Of a stretch of DNA of 64,000 nt, positions 59,885 to 64,000 are shown piece after piece. The position numbers and the translations under genes were made by a program. Below the pieces are notes generated by a model that was not told the DNA's origin, made no database searches, and saw nothing but the letters and a program-made list of their open reading frames with translations. The stretch comes from a bacterium (GTDB lineage: Bacteria; 4484-113; JAGGVC01), in NCBI GenBank assembly GCA_039961635.1, contig JABRWB010000039.1, positions 1 to 64,000 on the forward strand, written 5' to 3'. Position 1 is the first letter of the stretch, and each line of letters begins with the position of its first letter.

Positions 59885-62068
59885 TTAACCTGCGATGAAC
59901 AGCGCTGCGAGAACGAGCGTGATCGTCGACGCGAGCTTCATCAGAACGTGCAGGCTCGGCCCGGCGGTATCCTTGAACGGATCGCCCACAGTGTCGCCGG
60001 TTACACCGGCCTTGTGCGCATCGCTGCCTTTTCCGCCGTGCGCACCCGTTTCTATGAGTTTTTTGGCGTTGTCCCACGCGCCGCCGCCGTTGTTAAGGTA
60101 AAGCGCCATGACGACGCCGGCGATAGTGACGACCATCAGGTATGCCGCAGCAGCCTTTGCGCCCATAAAGACGTCGGGCGACCCCGTAAGCTGGGCGAAA
60201 ATGCGGATGCCCACGCCTACGACAACAGGCGCGAGCACCGCGAAAGCGCCTGGAAGAACCATCTCGCGAAGCGCCGCGCGCGTAACAATGTCAACGCAAG
60301 GCCCGTACTCCGGCTTGCCCGGATTCTCTTTGGCGAAAATGTTCTTTTCTTTGATCTGGCGGCGCACCTCGACGATGATGTCCTGCGCCGCCCGGCCTAC
60401 CGCCCGGATCGCGAACGCGCAGAATGCGAACACGACCATCGCGCCCACGAACGCGCCTACGAAAATCGCGGGTTCGCCCAAATCAACCGGCAGCTCGTGA
60501 ATCACGCCGCCTGAAGTTGCAATCACTTTCTCGATGTAAGCCTGAAAGAGAAGAAACGCCGCCAGAGCCGCGCTGCCCACCGCGTATCCCTTCGTTATCG
60601 CCTTGGTGGAATTGCCGCAGGAATCAAGCCTGTCGGTGCGCTCGCGCACTTCTTCCGGCTGACCGGAAAACTGGGCGATGCCTCCAGCGTTGTCGGTAAT
60701 CGGGCCGAACGTGTCCATCGCAAGGATGAACGCACACGTGGAGAGCATTCCCATTGTCGCGATCGCCGTGCCGTAAAGACCGGCCACCAGCCCCGGCGCG
60801 CTGGGCATTCCAAGCTGCCCGAAAAGGAACGAAAGCAGAATCGAAAGCCCGATCGCAATCACCGGATAAAGCGTCGATTCCATTCCCACCGACGAGCCTT
60901 CGATGATCACGGTCGCATGTCCGGTTTCGGCGGATTTGGCTATGCGCTTGACGGGACCGAAACGCAGATCCGTGTAATAAGTCGTCAGGTATACGAATAC
61001 AAAGCTCATTATCACACCAATCACGCCGGCGGCGAACAGCCACAGCCACTGTGTGCTTTCGGTGTTGAGCATCGTGTACGTTGCTATTCCAAGACCCACA
61101 ATGCAAAAAACACTCGTGATTCCGTATGCGCGATTCATCGCGTCCATCGGATCCTTGTCTTCCGCCGTCCTTACCAGGAATACGCCGATAATCGAAGCCA
61201 TGAGTCCGAACGCACGGGCGGCCAGCGGAAACAGGATACCGTTCAACCCGAACACCGGATACAGCATTACGCCTAAAATCATCGCTCCGATATTTTCGGC
61301 GGCGGTGGATTCGAACAAATCCGCGCCGCGGCCCGCGCAGTCGCCGACGTTGTCGCCGACTAGATCCGCGACCACCGCGGGATTCTGCGGATCGTCCTCG
61401 GGTACACCCGCCTCGATCTTGCCTATGATATCCGCACCGACATCCGCGGCTTTCGTGTATATTCCGCCGCCGAGTTGTGCGAAAAGCGCAACGAACGACG
61501 CACCGAATGCATACCCGACTATTAGGAAGGGCGCCTGGTTGCCATGCGCCAGATCGGGCGCAACCAGATTGACCAGCAGATAAAGCCCGCCGACGCCGAT
61601 AAGCGAAAGTGCCACAACCGCGATTCCGGTTACCGCGCCCCCGCGGAAACTGATTTGCAGCGCCTTGTTGAGACTCGTAATCGCCGCGTTGGCGGTGCGC
61701 AGGTTGGCTTCGACGGAAGTGTACATGCCGATCATTCCCGCGAGAGCGGAACACGCCGCTCCAAGGAGAAAGGCGGTTGCGGTCAACCATCCGGGAATAA
61801 GAACGTTGCCTTCTCCCCGAATCGGCACGAAATACAAAATCGCCGCAACCACGATCGCGAGGATTGCAATCGTCGTGTATTGCCGCTTAAGAAACGAGTA
61901 CGCGCCCTCGCGGATCGCTTTCGCGACCTCCTGCATTTTGTCGCTGCCTTTCGGCTGCGCGAATATAAATGCAATCAACCAACCGGCGACACCAAGCCCC
62001 CCTATGGAGGCGATGCCGATAATCGGCCATGCCAACTTGAACGTTTCAGGAATCATCGCTTCACCCAT
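59885..62068 (-). CDS. hppA: Membrane-bound proton-translocating pyrophosphatase
   Basis: Couples pyrophosphate hydrolysis to ion pumping; about 727 residues and around 16 membrane helices. The substrate site shows DVGADIIGKIEAGVPEDDPQNPAVVADLVGDNVGDCAGRGADLFES, with later GVTGDTVGDPFKDTAGPSLH. The segment GNSTKAITKGYAVGSAAL has Lys where K+-dependent enzymes have Ala, so this should be the K+-independent, H+-pumping type. ATG 62068 is chosen; ATG 62056 is an alternative. TATATT lies five bases before 62068. A longer in-frame start would run into the tRNA-Val gene and is rejected. Confidence 0.95.
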   Translation of the reverse strand: MGEAMIPETFKLAWPIIGIASIGGLGVAGWLIAFIFAQPKGSDKMQEVAKAIREGAYSFLKRQYTTIAILAIVVAAILYFVPIRGEGNVLIPGWLTATAFLLGAACSALAGMIGMYTSVEANLRTANAAITSLNKALQISFRGGAVTGIAVVALSLIGVGGLYLLVNLVAPDLAHGNQAPFLIVGYAFGASFVALFAQLGGGIYTKAADVGADIIGKIEAGVPEDDPQNPAVVADLVGDNVGDCAGRGADLFESTAAENIGAMILGVMLYPVFGLNGILFPLAARAFGLMASIIGVFLVRTAEDKDPMDAMNRAYGITSVFCIVGLGIATYTMLNTESTQWLWLFAAGVIGVIMSFVFVYLTTYYTDLRFGPVKRIAKSAETGHATVIIEGSSVGMESTLYPVIAIGLSILLSFLFGQLGMPSAPGLVAGLYGTAIATMGMLSTCAFILAMDTFGPITDNAGGIAQFSGQPEEVRERTDRLDSCGNSTKAITKGYAVGSAALAAFLLFQAYIEKVIATSGGVIHELPVDLGEPAIFVGAFVGAMVVFAFCAFAIRAVGRAAQDIIVEVRRQIKEKNIFAKENPGKPEYGPCVDIVTRAALREMVLPGAFAVLAPVVVGVGIRIFAQLTGSPDVFMGAKAAAAYLMVVTIAGVVMALYLNNGGGAWDNAKKLIETGAHGGKGSDAHKAGVTGDTVGDPFKDTAGPSLHVLMKLASTITLVLAALFIAG

Positions 62069-62139
62069 CTTGAAATATATGGCGGACTTCCCTAAGGAAA
62101 AATTTGCGGGAGCCCAATATCCCCAGGTTTCGGGCCTAT

Positions 62140-62163
62140 AAAAAACAGGCCGGACGCCCGGCC
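62140..62163 (-). terminator. Intrinsic terminator after the tRNA-Cys/Val unit
   Basis: GGCCGG/CCGGCC with a four-base loop, followed on the minus strand by TG and six T. It separates the tRNA transcript from hppA. Confidence 0.85.
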
Positions 62164-62194
62164 GTTTCCCGGAGGCGCGTCCGACGGCATTCCT

Positions 62195-62267
62195 TGGGCG
62201 GTAGTGGGATCGAACCACCGACCTCTTCGGTGTCAACGAAGCGCTCTAGCCACTGAGCTAACCGCCC
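62195..62267 (-). tRNA. tRNA-Val (anticodon GAC)
   Basis: Acceptor GGGCGGT pairs with ACCGCCC, discriminator A. The anticodon stem CTTCG/CGAAG encloses TTGACAC, anticodon GAC (62232-62234 on the plus strand as gtc). The D-arm begins TAGCTCAGT and the T-arm has GTTCGAT. CCA is not encoded. Confidence 0.97.
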
Positions 62268-62276
62268 ATCAAAAAA

Positions 62277-62348
62277 AGGAGGCGACCGGAATCGAACCGG
62301 TGTGTAAAGGTTTTGCAGACCTTCGCCTTACCACTTGGCTACGCCTCC
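62277..62348 (-). tRNA. tRNA-Cys (anticodon GCA)
   Basis: Acceptor GGAGGCG pairs with CGCCTCC and the discriminator is U, as expected for cysteine. The anticodon stem AAGGT/ACCTT encloses CTGCAAA. It is first in the transcript, with tRNA-Val nine bases after it. CCA is not encoded. Confidence 0.97.
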
Positions 62349-62392
62349 CGGCAGGGTCCGCGATTGGAACAACTTCCTTGCGCGGGATGGGC

Positions 62393-62421
62393 ATTATAGC
62401 GCACGCCATATGCGCGGTCAA
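62393..62421 (-). promoter_or_regulatory. Promoter of the tRNA-Cys/Val unit
   Basis: On the minus strand: TTGACC (62416-62421), 17-base spacer, TATAAT (62393-62398), about 45 bases before tRNA-Cys. Confidence 0.85.
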
Positions 62422-62549
62422 CAACTTAAACGCGCTGTTCATATGCGAAAAACGCTATATTTGATGCCGATTCCGAGATTATCCTGGGAAAATATTGGGA
62501 AAATCTATTGATAACTCAAAAACGCGTGCAAAACGCGAGCGCGGCCGGG

Positions 62550-62555
62550 TATAAT
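62550..62555 (+). promoter_or_regulatory. -10 box upstream of the aminomutase leader
   Basis: Perfect TATAAT. No good -35 at 16-18 bases (TGCAAA at 17). Predicted start near 62562, giving a leader of about 210 bases. Confidence 0.5.
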
Positions 62556-62772
62556 GAATTAACAGCGCCGATAAGGCTTCACCGGGACAATGCCCGATGG
62601 CGAAGTAAGCTCCCGCTCTTTCGCCGGCTCTCCATCCGCGCGTGAAATCGCGGCCGGAAAACGCCTGCGACGTATACGAATCCGTCTTCGCCGGACGGAA
62701 CTGCCCGACGAGCCTCGGCGCTCACAAGGGCGCTTGCCCCAGGCATAACTACCAAACCAAAGGAGGACGGCT
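62556..62772 (+). ncRNA. Long hairpin-rich leader before the aminomutase gene
   Basis: This 217-base stretch between the -10 box and ATG 62773 has no good gene. It contains four perfect short stems: CGGG/CCCG at 62583-62596, CCGCG/CGCGG at 62636-62653, TCCGTC/GACGGA at 62681-62699 and GGGC/GCCC at 62728-62739, with GCTTC/GAAG also able to enclose the first. It ends with the AAGGAGG site. It lacks the lysine-riboswitch core AGAGGUGC and fits no riboswitch consensus I know. A structured regulatory leader is possible. Confidence 0.4.
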
Positions 62773-63921
62773 ATGGACAAGTTTTACAGCGCCGCCGAGC
62801 GGAAGAGGGTTGAGTCGCACCCGCAGGGCGTCAAGTACATCAAGGATGTCGGGAAGGTGTACACGATTCCGGAAGAGCGCAGGGCACGGCTGGCGGAGGT
62901 GCAGGAGAAGTACGCGTTCAGAGCGAACGATTACTACCTATCGCTGATCGATTGGAACGATCCGAAAGATCCAATCATGCGAATTGTGATCCCCGACGAA
63001 GACGAGCTGATCGAGGACGGGATACTCGATCCTAGCGACGAGGCGAGCATCACCGTCGCTCCGGGATGCGAGCACAAGTATTCCAACACGGCGCTTCTGC
63101 TTTGCAACGACATCTGCGGAAGCTTTTGCCGTTTTTGCTTCAGAAAGAGGCTTTTCATCCACGGAAACGACGAAGCGAAAAAGGACGTTTCGCCGGGGAT
63201 CGAATACATCAGGAACCATCCCGAAATAGACAACGTTCTATTGACGGGAGGCGATCCGCTTCTGCTTTCGACCAAGAAACTACGCACTATCGTCGAGCAG
63301 GTGATGTCGATTCCGCATGTGAAAGTGCTCCGAATCGGAAGCAAGATGCCCGCGTTCAATCCTTATCGGATTACGGACGATCCCGAACTTGATGCTTTGC
63401 TGCGGGAAGTGAACGAAAACGACTGCCAGGTGTACATAATGGCGCACTTCAATCATTCACGCGAGCTGACCGAAGAAGCAACCGAAGCGATTTGGCACTT
63501 AAGGCGCGCCGGTTGCCGCGTTCACAACCAGACTCCGCTTTTGGCGGGAATCAACGACAATCCCGACGTGCTTTGCGCGCTAGCAAACAGGCTGTCGTAC
63601 ATCGGAGTGACTCCGTATTACCTTTTCCAGAACCGGCCGATCGCCGGGAACAAGGCGTTCAAGGTGCCCCTGATGCGCGGATCGCGCATTTTCGAGCAGG
63701 CAAAGCGGCGAATGAGCGGGGTTGCCAAGATGCAACGCTATGTGATGAGCCACAGGCTGGGGAAAGTGGAAATCGTGGGTGTGGAAAACGGGCGCATTTA
63801 TCTGCGGTTCCACCAGAGCAAGTTTCCCGAAAACGAAGGACGGTTCTTTTCCTGCCCGGTGAACGAAGATGCGTATTGGCTGGACGACCTCGACTTGCCG
63901 CAAGACATCCGGCAATTTTGA
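62773..63921 (+). CDS. Lysine 2,3-aminomutase family radical SAM protein
   Basis: A 382-residue PLP-dependent radical SAM enzyme of the KamA/EpmB family. The cluster motif is CGSFCRFC, preceded by CNDI and followed by FRKRLF. Later landmarks are NVLLTGGDPLLLSTKKL, RIGSKMPAFNPYRI and QTPLLAGINDNPDVLCALANRL. It converts L-lysine to beta-lysine or modifies a lysine-related substrate. Its size lies between EpmB (about 340) and clostridial KamA (about 415). The start is ATG 62773 with AAGGAGG upstream. No beta-lysine pathway gene is visible beside it, and the 79 bases after the stop hold nothing I can name. Confidence 0.87.
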   Translation: MDKFYSAAERKRVESHPQGVKYIKDVGKVYTIPEERRARLAEVQEKYAFRANDYYLSLIDWNDPKDPIMRIVIPDEDELIEDGILDPSDEASITVAPGCEHKYSNTALLLCNDICGSFCRFCFRKRLFIHGNDEAKKDVSPGIEYIRNHPEIDNVLLTGGDPLLLSTKKLRTIVEQVMSIPHVKVLRIGSKMPAFNPYRITDDPELDALLREVNENDCQVYIMAHFNHSRELTEEATEAIWHLRRAGCRVHNQTPLLAGINDNPDVLCALANRLSYIGVTPYYLFQNRPIAGNKAFKVPLMRGSRIFEQAKRRMSGVAKMQRYVMSHRLGKVEIVGVENGRIYLRFHQSKFPENEGRFFSCPVNEDAYWLDDLDLPQDIRQF

Positions 63922-64000
63922 ACCACAGTCGGTTTTAGCAAGCACGGTTTGATTGGAGACCGGCGAAACCTGTATTTGCCGATGAATTTCCGCGATTCGG

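Noticed and set aside
62556-62772. Lysine riboswitch before the lysine-aminomutase-family gene
   Set aside because: The AGAGGUGC core and five-way junction layout are absent; kept only as an unassigned structured leader.
1-64000. CRISPR arrays, insertion sequences, integrases, phage genes
   Set aside because: No direct-repeat arrays, transposase or integrase-like frames, or tRNA-end duplications were found.

Overview
The window looks like a chromosomal segment from an uncultured, deep-branching bacterium that I cannot place in a phylum. Normal stop codons are used, and GTG and TTG starts are common. Several lipoproteins with clear lipoboxes and a secretin-type STN fragment suggest a Gram-negative envelope. 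There is no rRNA, CRISPR array, insertion sequence, integrase or phage module. Gene content is mostly housekeeping. The three tRNA genes (Leu-GAG, Cys-GCA, Val-GAC) do not encode CCA.

Layout. 1-2036: the end of a PKD/propeller surface protein and two small unknown genes. 2143-10774: alaS, then divergently a 1038-residue fusion of two pseudokinase domains, a PP2C-like domain and TPRs, and mutS2. 10845-16333: tRNA-Leu, a PKD/dockerin-like lipoprotein and a phnD-phnC-phnE importer. 16455-24705: an antiporter with a PII-like protein, an exported M28 peptidase, fliS with a probable fliT-type partner, bshA, an exported hypothetical, fabL, mazG, and a DUF1257/DUF2997 pair. 24728-31262 (minus): ppi-hrcA-mtaB-phoH-pgpH, and divergently dapF-mtaP. 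33151-41430: dtd and rel, divergent from a shortened sigma-54-like gene followed by queG, a receiver-like protein, an STN-only protein, a HEAT protein and pyrB. 41563-47877: nitroreductase, secA with a short ORF directly in front, a VOC protein, ltaE, hypA and hypB. 48192-51536: rpsP-khpA-rimM-trmD-rplS-lepB with a good promoter and terminator. 51588-64000: an ornithine-cyclodeaminase-family gene, a hybrid sensor kinase, a TIM-barrel gene coupled to a diacylglycerol-kinase-family gene, a PqqD-radical SAM-SPASM gene coupled to a membrane-protein gene, a small lipoprotein, a membrane pyrophosphatase, two tRNAs, and a lysine-2,3-aminomutase-family gene behind a long hairpin-rich leader.

Two translation modes coexist. 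Many genes have a good Shine-Dalgarno sequence 5-8 bases before the start. A second set has a TATAAT-like -10 box followed by exactly six bases and then GTG, so the predicted first base of the mRNA is the G of the start codon. This holds at 18254, 31361, 45707, 55126, 59086 (minus) and 59189, and close variants occur at rel, the sigma-54-like gene and the ORF before secA. These boxes also correct several gene starts.

The most unusual items are the fusion of three apparently inactive signalling domains (5119-8235), the leaderless promoter rule, the 18-codon ORF abutting secA, the degenerate sigma-54-like protein, the unassigned structured leader before the aminomutase gene, and the radical SAM plus membrane-protein pair.
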